From Pachyseris speciosa (taxonomy: Eukaryota; Cnidaria; Anthozoa; Scleractinia; Pachyseridae): a stretch of 64,000 nucleotides of DNA. The notes beneath the pieces were generated by a model. It did no database searches. It worked only from the letters and a program-made list of their open reading frames with translations, and was not told where the DNA came from. The stretch covers positions 300,001 to 364,000 of the forward strand of contig JAEMWC010000074.1 in NCBI GenBank assembly GCA_016490735.1. The letters are read 5' to 3'. Both the position numbers and the translations under genes were made by a program. Positions 37,844-46,600 of this stretch are shown one piece after another (within the stretch, counting starts at the first letter, position 1; each line of letters opens with the position of its first letter).

Positions 37844-38432
37844 CATGGACGTGTTGGGAGGCTGGTCGAGAGAAACCGAAACCTCAATTCAGTCACTGGT
37901 AGGACGTAAGGCGAATCAAGTTTTAGAGGCCATGCAAAAGGCAGTCTTGTCGTCATCCCTAAATATAGCGAGAACTTTCAAGGTTATGATATGAAGACCT
38001 AAGATCAAAGCCTGACTATTAGCCACGAAGAACGAGAGACACTACAAACATTTATATGCCTAGATTATAGTTTTTAGCCATGTAGATATATATATATAGA
38101 TATATATTTTATTATTTATTTTTATTTATTTTTTATTTATTTTTTATTTATTTATTTTTTATTTATTTTTTTATTTATTTTTTATTTTTTTATTATTATT
38201 ATTATTTTTATATTTTTTTACTCATATGGTTATTCCTTTTAAGTTTCGCTTGTGCGCACAGGTTACGCTTTGCGCCCTGTGTCGCTTTATAACACTGTGC
38301 ATACAGATAGTTTTACTGCAAATAATAATAATAATAATAATAATGCATTGATTGGCTACGGCTGGCCACCCAATCATTGTATAGGATATCTGGGCATCCA
38401 GAAGTTTTACTGCCATAATAATAATAATAATG

Positions 38433-38481
<49 letters not shown>

Positions 38482-40172
38482 GGACAAAAGTGGTGCCAGT
38501 GGTTGTAGGCATATTAGGTTCAGTGTCAAAGAAGCTGGCAGGCCACTTGGAGTAACTAGGAATTAAAAGCCGAACAAGAACGATGCAAAAGTCGGCACTC
38601 CTCGGATCGGCACATATCCTCAGAAAAGTGCTGGAAGTCTGAGGTCTCGGGATGAGACTTGACTGGATATTTCTTCCCAGGGAAAATCCCTGTGCTAAAT
38701 TCTAAATAATAATAATAATAATTTAGAACTTATATAGCACATTTTCCATGTGTATATGATCAAATGCGCTTTACAAGCAGATGAAATTGGAATTTGGAAA
38801 TGTTGGCTTTTGTGGAGAGCAGAAAACCAGAGAACCCGGAGAAAAACCTCTCAGAGCAGAGAAGAGAACCAACAACAAACTCAGCCCACATATGACGTCG
38901 AGTACGGGAATCGAACCTGGGCCACATTGGTGGAAGGAGAGTGCTCTCACCACTGTGCCATCCCTGCTCCCCAAAACAATTCCGTTTTTTTTTTAATGGT
39001 TTTCCTGGGTAGCCAACATTGTCAAATAAATGTAACAATGCAGCAAATTGAAAGGCCTTTACTTGTCTTAGGGTAAGAAAAAAAAAAGGCCATTTCACAT
39101 TTCACAGGAAATAAAAAGCAACAATTCATGGTTCACGAAAATACCCTTTTAATACCACTCTCTATCATGGTGATGACATCTTTGCTATAACTATCTTCAA
39201 ATGAATTTGTCATGCATGAATTGCTCTGTGATCAGCAATGAGGTCAAATCATACAAATTGCCACAATAAGTTATTACCAATTTTATCCAAGTTTTTTTTC
39301 CATTTTGCTAAATCTAGATTTAGATTCAGCAAAATGGAAAAAAAAACTTGAAGATCTTCCAAGTTGGGCCTATTATTGGTTTGCAACCATGTGACAGGGC
39401 AGCCATGTTGGGGGTCAAAACAATAGAAACTTTTTCGAAGAATTTACATAAAAATAGAATTTAGTTCCCAGCGGAGGGAAAGGCCATTGTTCTTGACACC
39501 CAACATGGCTGCGGTGATGTCACTTGCAAATCAGCAATTTTGATCTTGGTGATCGGCAACTCAAACTTTGTTAAATATACAGTGCTGTAGTTAACTTGAA
39601 CAACAATGGCGTTCTCAAAACATTTGGCGATTATTTTTCGTTTTCCACTGAAAAAATAGTCTCCACAGGAAATTTTAAGTTGAGGCTAAAAATGGATTTA
39701 CACATCGCCTTTATTGGCAAAGAAAATCATGTGATTAGTTAACTAAATACAATGATAATGCTTAATTTAATTTGATACCCTGGGGGCAGAGGTCCTTAGT
39801 GGTTTACGTGCAGCTCTGTTTGCATTTAAAACATTCTTACCTTGACCACACTGATGGGTTTCCGTGAGAGATGGTAAGTAGTGTAAGCAAAAAACGTAAG
39901 AACAAGGACACCGCCACGATACCTGATAATAACAGGAGAGAAAATAAAAACATATCAACGAAAGAAACCCACTAATAATAAGACTTAACAGATGTATATC
40001 TCAAATCCACATTATTCCGGGCTTTCTTGTGAATTATCATCTAACGACACAAGGGAAAAAAGTGTACTCACGCAGCTGTTCGTTCTCGTCCTAGCCATTG
40101 AATGAATCGTATCCCGTAAGGAACTTTGTGACGATGCTCGTGATGAAAAGCTACTCCGTCTGTAGCAGACAT
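19588..40172 (-). CDS. SLC37A: SLC37A1/A2-like sugar-phosphate antiporter, ~23 exons, exon 18 disrupted
   Basis: A major-facilitator protein; SLC37A1/A2 exchange glucose-6-phosphate for phosphate at the ER. Coding exons in transcript order: 40072-40172, 39841-39922, 37438-37498, 35115-35196, 33164-33299, 32289-32309, 31749-31804, 30773-30865, 30485-30558, (28969-29003, tentative), 27647-27721, 26739-26834, 26529-26619, 25170-25244, 24355-24440, 23804-23852, 23183-23256, 23025-23100, 22518-22562, (22161-22171, tentative), 21892-21945, 20094-20149, 19588-19696. Phases match throughout, totalling about 545 codons. Family signatures: YHLSRKPIS, YAIGMF, FGLGYFW, SGWPSVVECVGNWFGKGR, IWNSHTSVGNILGS, YSFIVPG, LFFAKLVSYTF, STLFDVGGIIGG, NGPYALITTAVSANL, AALGPLL, GWDNVFYML. 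NCT in exon 3 is a luminal sequon. The tail ends EPLLRS. Exon 18 contains an in-frame TAA, so a pseudogene or assembly error is possible. Confidence 0.9.
20388..21106. repeat. TIR element(s) with GGCTCTGGGGACGAG ends
   Basis: CATTCTCGTCCCCAGAGCC at 20388-20406 is the inverse of GGCTCTGGGGACGAG at 20960-20974, giving a ~590-bp element. A second end of the same type (21088-21106) belongs to a short hairpin at 21053-21097 (CCAGAGCCACTCGTC / GACGAGTGGCTCTGG). It lies between SLC37A exons 21 and 22. Confidence 0.75.
22161..22171 (-). CDS. SLC37A: Tentative 11-nt SLC37A microexon (exon 20)
   Basis: Exon 19 ends in phase 1, but exon 21 can only be read as GWDNVFYML if it starts in phase 0. An 11-nt exon between CCAG and GTAATC (minus strand) supplies exactly the missing 2+9 bases and reads VSLQ, giving SYVSLQGWDN. 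The acceptor context is weak, and TTTCTTTACAG is itself acceptor-like. A 1-nt indel at one junction is the alternative explanation. Confidence 0.35.
22265..22355. repeat. GAT/AGA/ACG trinucleotide run
   Basis: Imperfect (ATG)n, then (AAG)n and (ACG)n within SLC37A intron 19. The acidic/arginine-rich open frame over it is a repeat artefact. Confidence 0.8.
23025..23100 (-). CDS. SLC37A: SLC37A exon 18 with in-frame stop
   Basis: The exon has normal splice sites and the expected phases (0 in, 1 out). It begins GTHHCLHGN and ends TAIDGTGSMG, both matching the family. Between them the codons read TRQWPL-stop instead of the expected AKALSTV-like segment. Relative to the family this is explained by one missing A near ACTAGGC and one extra A in GTAAACAGC, which restores frame after 20-odd bases; one Ile codon is also absent. 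Confidence 0.85.
24597..24741. repeat. Palindromic MITE
   Basis: CAATAGACCACAAGTTTCTA on the left pairs with TAGAAACTTGTGGTCTATTG on the right; CGGTTTATAGGCTGATAAACCAC extends the stem. The arms are about 48 bp. Confidence 0.85.
25503..26082. repeat. MITE with AGGGCTCGAAATA ends plus (ATT)n microsatellite
   Basis: TCAGGGCTCGAAATA at about 25505 is the near inverse of TATTTCAAGCCCTGA at about 25979-25992. An (ATT)n run from about 25994 to 26082 adjoins the right end. It is within an SLC37A intron. Confidence 0.75.
27219..27430. repeat. Two copies of a GCAATTGCATAAATTGCG repeat, one palindromic
   Basis: The first copy, 27219-27296, and the second, 27353-27430, share GCATAAATTGCGTTCACAAC and GCGAGGATCATTCTTCATTT. 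The second also starts with the reverse complement AATGAAGAATGATCCTCGC and so forms a hairpin. A related fragment interrupts the LINE at about 8895-8995. These look like pieces of a coral short repeat that lack the tRNA-like head. Confidence 0.7.
28208..28373. repeat. Palindromic MITE
   Basis: TCATCTGTCCCATGACTGAGC pairs with GCTTGGTCATGGGACAGATGA, extended by GGGGCATGGGTCTATTCCTT/AAGGAATAGGCCATGCCC. A more degenerate relative covers about 27860-28030. Confidence 0.8.
28969..29003 (-). CDS. SLC37A: Tentative 35-nt SLC37A exon 10 (cytosolic loop)
   Basis: It would read V-DTSVNRHGYIQ between exon 9 (phase 1 out) and exon 11 (phase 0 in); its length of 2+33 nt is exactly what the phases need. 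The donor GTCACT is weak, and two AGs compete at the acceptor. In the family this position is a variable hydrophilic loop, so similarity cannot decide. Confidence 0.3.
32289..32309 (-). CDS. SLC37A: 21-nt SLC37A microexon 6
   Basis: The seven codons read IFTGFVQ, flanked by acceptor TTTGTCAG and donor GTGAGT on the minus strand. It fits in frame between FVTVQ (exon 5) and SSGWPSVV (exon 7), where the family has a I-C/F-N/T-G-L/F-V-Q segment. The match in position, phase and sequence makes this microexon convincing. Confidence 0.85.
34808..34992. repeat. Palindromic MITE, TGTTGTAGGTCAAAAT family, copy 1
   Basis: Almost fully palindromic: TGTTGTAGGTCAAAAT...ATTTTGACCTACAACA with nested TTAACCTAGGTCAAAATG and TAACCCTAATTAT/ATAATTAGGGTTA stems. 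Confidence 0.85.
35308..35414. repeat. Palindromic MITE (GGTTCAATTTTATCC family)
   Basis: TAGTTCAATTTTATCCTTGG pairs with CCAAGGATAAAATTGAACCA; the loop is about 45 bp. Confidence 0.8.
35490..35766. repeat. Two further palindromic MITE copies, TGTTGTAGGTCAAAAT family
   Basis: Copy 2 (35490-35636) and copy 3 (35638-35766) lie back to back. Both keep the CTAG-CCCTAATTAT central stem and the ATGTTG(T/C)AGGT end. Copy 3 is closer to the one at 34808. Confidence 0.75.
36409..36815. repeat. MITE with GGCCATGTTCTAAACGAGTA ends
   Basis: GGCCATGTTCTAAACGAGTA at about 36411 is the exact inverse of TACTCGTTTAGAACATGGCC ending near 36814, and the match continues through AGGGCCTGGGAAC. The interior is non-coding. 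Confidence 0.85.
37779..38665 (+). mobile_element. R2/NeSL-type LINE fragments embedded in (AAT)n and (TTTA)n repeats
   Basis: From 37843 a frame reads MDVLGGWSRETETSIQ, LVGRKANQVLEAMQKAV and LSSSLNIARTFKV before a stop. From 38484 another frame reads KVVPVVVGILGSVSKK and, after a stop, KSALLGSAHILRKVLEV. These blocks resemble the C-terminal parts of R2-like type-1 retroelement polyproteins (inference from memory of the family). They are separated by (AAT)n at 37781-37843, 38321-38343 and 38416-38480 and by TTTA-rich DNA at 38100-38220. Confidence 0.55.
38705..38982 (-). repeat. tRNA-derived SINE
   Basis: On the minus strand a box A-like TGGCACAGTGGTGAGAGCAC is at 38941-38960 and a box B GGTTCGATTCCC at 38906-38917. 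The body runs left to an (AAT)n-type tail near 38705. It has the same layout as the SINE at 2860-3300 but a different head sequence. It sits in SLC37A intron 2. Confidence 0.75.
39280..39355. repeat. Short palindrome
   Basis: CAAGTTTTTTTTCCATTTTG pairs with CAAAATGGAAAAAAAAACTTG around a CTAAATCTAGATTTAG centre. Confidence 0.75.
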
Positions 40173-40680
40173 CGGGCGGAAATAGGCCAGAACTGTGTAA
40201 GGTCTGCAAGCGAAATTTGTTATGAAAGAACAGGAACTTCTGCTCAACTACAGCCTATCAAAGAAAAACGAAAAATCAAATCAGTTAAAGAAATACTCCC
40301 CTCTGGACGCCAAAAACAACAGTTTTCCTGGCGGTGACCGGACATCGACCATCATGGATGACTAAGCCGCCATTTTCATACGCCACATTTGAGTTTTTCA
40401 ACAGATCCAGCAAATTTTTAGGCAAGGAGTTGGTAATGAATTCTACTACTCGCTACGTAACTAAACTTAAATTCCTACCGACTTCCATCCACGAAGAGTT
40501 TTCCTTTTTGCACAACCTGTGTTTTTGGAAGTTATTTTTTATCACCCGAGTGTGTCATGTGATATCAAGACAACCCAAAGAGACTGAGTTCGAAACTGTC
40601 TGTTGTCATGACTACCATGTTGTGGTGGAAAATCGCCATATTTACATTGTTGCTACAGCATCGAGCTTGAAAAGAGTGAA
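40173..40680. promoter_or_regulatory. Bidirectional promoter interval, SLC37A / CFAP126
   Basis: The two start codons diverge across 508 bp. The sequence at 40602-40616 (GTTGTCATGACTACC) has the layout of an RFX X-box (GTNRCC...RGYAAC) but about three mismatches. RFX sites are expected upstream of ciliary genes such as CFAP126. The open frame 40334-40738 has no recognisable domain and runs through the CFAP126 start in another frame, so I treat it as chance. Confidence 0.45.
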
Positions 40681-43600
40681 ATGTCCACTCACTTTAGCGC
40701 AAACCAGGTATTATTTTCTTTCAATGAACAGTTCATAGCTATATGAAGCAAGACAAGTTGAAATTTAGCTCATGGGGATGGTGACCGTGCAACTCGAAGC
40801 TGTCTCCTCGTCTCTCTTCTAAACTTCGGCAAAAGCAAGGGTGGAAATCAACTCTTATTTAAGCTTACTTTATCGCTTTTTCGTGTCACTCTACATGGCT
40901 TTACTATGAGTTTAAACCTTAGTTTAACCTTGTGTTTTGTGTATTGCAGTATGATCAAGCCTTTGCTGCTCAAAGATTACAAAACTGGGAAATTCCACAG
41001 AGATTTAAAGAGGTAATGTGCTTGTTCGTGCACAGGTAGCCCAAACGCTGTTGTGTTTAAATATAAGGGTTTGTATGGGAATTGCAAGCTATGAACATTT
41101 TAGCGGAATATTTGGGTTACATTTCTGCAGATCAATAAAATAAACTTACTTTTGGCATTTTACTGTCTCCTGTTGTATGTCTCGAGTCTTTTAGTGACGT
41201 CCTCTGCGATTTTCCTCATCATGTCGTTTCCTTCTTAAGATGTAGTCAAGGTCTTAAGAAGGAAACGACATGATGAGGAAAATCGCCGAGGACGTCACTA
41301 AAAGACTCGAGGCATACAACAGGAGACAGTAAAATGCCAAAAGTAAGTTTATTTTATTGATCTGCAGAAATGTAACCAAAATATTCCGCTAAAATGTTCA
41401 TAGCTTGCAATTCCCATACAAACCCTTATATTTAAACACAACAGCATTTGGGCTACCTGTGGTTCGTGCCAATACATGTAATGCACCTATCAACGGTTTG
41501 GGTGGGGTGGGGGGGGGGGGGGGGAGGGAGCAACCCAAGGGAAATTTGACATTATCAGGTTTTCAAATGTCAATTTCCCCACCCTTGGGTCGCCATTAGA
41601 AGTCAAATTCCCACACTAGGCACTAGCACAACAAACTGGCAGTCAAGTCAAATTTCCCACCCTGGGGATCACTGTGGAAGTCTAATTCCCATGGGTTGCC
41701 CGCCCCCCCCCCCCCCCCCCCATCCTGGGGCAAACCATTGATAGTTTTTTTGCTAATCACATGATTTCGAGTGCAATTTGGAATAAATAAGCACATATAA
41801 ATTTTTCAAAGACTAACAAAATTGCTCGAGCCCATAGGGATAGTGGTCTTTGAAAAAATTTACAAGTGCTTATTTATTCCCAATTGTACGAGAAAAGTAA
41901 TGTGATTACTTATTAATAATATACATGAAAAAATTGCGAGATAGCCTATACCTGCCAACTCTCACGCATTATGCGTGAGTCTCATGCCTGCGGACCAAAG
42001 ACGTCAATCTCAGGCATTGAGGTCAATTTCTCACGCCTGATTTAGAAATCCAAAGGACTTGTCCTTTAACACATTAACACAACAAAAATTCAATTCAAAA
42101 TTGCCTGTAAATGTTCCAACAAACAAGTTTGAGTCCTTAATGTATTAGAATGTGCTAAGATGTCGTGTTTCAGTTTGCATTTGAGGGACTGGAAACAAAC
42201 TCAAATAGCTTCGAAAATGTTCAGAAGTCGTTGGAACATCTTTGGGCATGTCCGGTATCATTCGGAAGTCTTTGAGAAATTGTTGGAAGTCGCCCAATTC
42301 TGGTCATGAGGAGAGGAAAATCTCATGCATTTGACTTGGAAAAAGTTGGCAGGTGTAATAGCCTAACATAATTTTGCAGAAGCAATGCACTTATTCATCA
42401 CGCATTCAGTCAAAACAACAGCTTTGTCAATGCTTTTAAAATTTTATAAGCTGCGAAAACCGGTTAAAACAGTTATAGGCTATAGCTGTAAGGCTACTTT
42501 GTCGTTGAAGTGTCTATCAAGCACTGTAATCATTACCTTAAGTATTTCTGGTTCATAATCTTGTCCTTGTTTGTTTTCGTTATCTCAGCATAAAATGACT
42601 TAAGCAGTGTTAACCCATTGGCACCCGTGCTGGCCAAAACGGGCCGTAAAAACTCCCATGCTTCAAAACATTGCAACTTTCTCAATCGCACGAATATTGC
42701 CTTAACTGTTAGTTGTGAGCACGAAATGGAATGCCCTTTAAATTTGGATATCCAATAAATGCAAGAAACGTAGCGATTTTTACCAAATATGGCCTTTTGA
42801 GTTTGGACAAGAACGAAACTGGCCGTTTTTAACGTCAAAGAGAAACAACAAAAAATGCCCCTTTTTGCCTTCATGTTTTCTAAGGAAATCATCGTCGAAA
42901 AACCAAAATTCAACCATCATAACGAAATTCAGTCCTTTTTCTAGCTTGGAAATGACTTTTTTTGTTCATATTCTTCTCCCGAGCGTAGATACAGCCTTTT
43001 GCTCCAGTGCATTCGGGCCTTCCCGACATTGAGTGCATTGCATGCTGGGAACTAACGAGAATTTTTGACAGCGCCCGTTCCTTCCCCCAATTCTTTCACA
43101 TATAAACTAAGTCTACAGCCACTCCGACCTACCGCCAAAATTTCCTGCTTGTGGTCATCTTCAGTACTCAGAAATTCCAAAATATGTGGCGGTAGGTCGA
43201 GAAATTCATCAATAGTCGAGTCCCAAAGGTACTAAGTGTTTGACCGGCCAAATTCCCAGTTCGTCGAGTAACAAGCCAAATTCAACAACAAAGTACATCA
43301 CCTTGCTTGATTCTTTGAGAAAGTGGACTCTTAGCTACCGTCACGCTTAATGATGCTCATCAGGCAGCCCCTAAAGATGAAAAATGGCTGTAAATTTAGC
43401 AGAAATCGCAAGCAAACCGAACTTGGGCCATTGTTGTCGCTTCACTGATAAAAAATAGCTACATCAAAATGACGTTTTCAGAAACCTTGAGCCTCCAGTG
43501 GCTTAGGACAGCACCACTTTTCCCTGGTAGTTCAAATAAAGAGTCACGAATTGCTATTCATCGTTTATAGGTGGAAAATCACTCCGAAAATGTAAAAACT

Positions 43601-46600
43601 GCCGGTAGTCAATGGGTTAAGTTCAACGGGCTCATAGTTTTCGATTTCATCAGTAATTTCCTTCTCTAGACATCACTTTCTCCAAACAGACAGCCAAAAA
43701 ACAGTGCTTTTCACACTGTTCTTGTTTTCAGAGCTGATTTTCAGCTTTTTTCATTTGCTGTTGCCAAAGAAAACCTGCTCTAAATGGCAGTTGTTGTTGC
43801 TTGCAGCTCATCAATGCACCTGAACTTTGCACCATTCAGAGGCCGCATTTGATTGGCTCAATTTCAGTGCCTTTGTTTATCAACCAATCAGAATCCTCAG
43901 TTTTTTTAAATCTTTTTTGCACTGTATTACCTTTTTTCTGCATCCTGTTTCCTAAAAACTACGTTTCTCTTAGCCAATCAGAATCAAGAAATTTTTTCAT
44001 GTATATTATTAACAGGGTGATAGGCGTAATAAGTAAAATATAAACAAAACAGCAAAAGCAGCTTGGAAAGAAAAACCGAAGTCTAAACTCTTAAAAACAA
44101 AAACTTATACCGGTATATTTCTTCACACTATAATCACTACTTTTATGTATACTATAATCATTGTACAATCATACAGTTACATGAGTTGCCTTGGTTGTCA
44201 ATTGCTAATGCATGTCAACCCTGCTGGTTTCTGCATTGCAAAACAACCAACAGTTTGTTTTTGCCACCTTTTTTTCCAGAACAATTCAGAGGCATTCTGC
44301 CCTGCAAGCAAGCTTTGTGCCTGAAATAAATCTTGCGTGAGACCCCAATAGATAGCTTGCTTGCAAGCTAGAGGCATTCTTTCTTTGACATCTTAACAGT
44401 GCCCCAAACTGTAAACAACCTATTTGTTTATGTTGCCATGGTTACTGATGGCCAATCTTATCTACATCTGGTGTTTGCTTTGTTAGTTGAATTCATGACA
44501 AAAAATATCAGCTTTACTCTGGTTAGTTACAAAACCTGTGTTGAGGGTGGTGGTGGGGGAAGGGGGGGGGCCCTATCTTGGTCACTTCATTGCCAATATA
44601 CAATCTATGGTCACATGTTAAACTCATGTTAACGTTTGATTAGGTTGGTCCAAAATAAATTGACACAATTATTCACTTACAAACTTTCTGGTATATTTCT
44701 TAGCCTAAAATACTTATAAACATGCCATCATGAATAGTTGAATTGTTAGTTTCGTCATGATATAGGAGTTTTTGAAAATGTCAAAAAATCAAATTTAGAA
44801 CTTAGAAGATTCATACATGTGCCTCCTAATTGAAATTAACTTTTCAGCCATATTTTCAAACTACTTGCCTAAAAAAAATCGAAACAGTATATGTTGGACC
44901 CTGCTGTGCTAAGTTTGTTAGAATGCAGCCCCATTTAATTCAATACAGCAAATATGAGGCCATCTTGCAGCATATCCCCTTTATGTTATCACTACGACAT
45001 GCCACAGGCATATACAGATACCTCAAACAAGTAACAAGGGCGCCCCTTCTCGTTTTCTGCCATATTTCCAAATATTTCAAATGGGATAAATTTCCATGGT
45101 ATATCACCAGAAAGCATTGCATGACTAATTTTATACAAGGTCATAGAACATACATAGCCCTCCACAGACTCCACAATCAATGTGGTGCACAATGGGAAGG
45201 TTTGTTGCGATACCGGCGAATATACAATGGCTTTACTGCATTGTGATTGGCTCTATTTTCTATGGCATGGTATAAAACCCACTATAACTTGCCAGTACCT
45301 CTCTATAAATTAAACTCGGCCATTTTTGGTTTTTGTTTGCTTTCCTCTGTCAAATGTTCACTACTTTTGTGGTTCATTCTGAGTGTAAATTACGTCCAGA
45401 TGCGTTTGTAGAGAGCTTTATTAAGTCCCCCTTGTCAACTAACCCCCCTCTAATACGTCACCTGTTTGGAAGTTGTTTTTTGTAATAAGCCCCCCCTCTC
45501 TAATAAGCCCCCTCCCCCCTCTGCCTTTTGGGACATGAGATTTTGTAATTAGTCACTCCTATTCCCTCTTGCAAAATCAACTTCATGTGGTGCAATTGGT
45601 TTGTTTTTAGACGTGTACATATACACTGAAACACATAATACTGTTTGCTGCTCTTTATTAGAGAACAAAATTTCACTATAGTTGTTTGCATTTTGCACAA
45701 AAACTGTCTTAAGAGAGCCCCCGATCTCTAATAAGCCCCCCCCCCCCCCCCATTTTTGAGACCGGAAATTTAATAGAGCTTTTTATTTCATTTTGGTGGA
45801 ATTAGTTTTTCAGGGATTGCTTCAAAGGAAATGTCTTAACACCATCTCTTTACAGTACTGTACATTTTTTTGGTTAGTTTTCGATTATCACTTTCTTCTC
45901 ATTGCATCTATTTTTCCTTATTTCTAAATAGCACTTAAAAAGCCTTGTCACTCTCTTTGAGTTTTGTGGCCTTTTTGTCATAGAAAGAACCAGGTAGAAA
46001 GATTTTGTGATTTCTGTTGCCTTGGCTTCAACCGACACAATCCTTTCATTTCTTGGCAAATATCCAAAACCCTACTGCAAGTAAACTCGTTCATAGGACT
46101 GATAGTTTTGCAACTGTAACACTTTCAAAAAAAAGCCCAAGATCCAGGAAGAACATTAGACACAAACTTGTACCTTGAGGGTATCATGTATCACATAACA
46201 CATTATAACCTCACGTGTCCACAGCTAATTAGCAATAACGCCATAGAGAAACAGTTTGTGTGGAGTAGCCTTCCCCGCAAAACAAAATAAAGAAAATGGA
46301 GAAATAAAAACATGACAAAAGATTAAGGTGGCTGGTACCAGTTTTCAGCTTTTTCATGATGTAAACTTTGAGAGAAAAGAACACAAAGGCAAACCGAGGC
46401 CGAAAGAAAACTTTCGCAAGATTAAATTATACATTTAGTTGTTGGCCAAAAATAACTATTATTACGTCATCAGCTGTTATCATGGCAACAGTACTTGAGG
46501 GTTATTCAGAGTTGCATTTAAACTTCTGGCACTTATAATTTGAAAACTAACTTGGTGACCCCCTATTTTTTTTCACGTGATTACTTTTGCCATTTGAAAA

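Noticed and set aside
44830..45246. 138-residue plus-strand frame in CFAP126 intron 2
   Set aside because: No recognisable domain, a shadowing minus frame of similar length, and no clear splice context.
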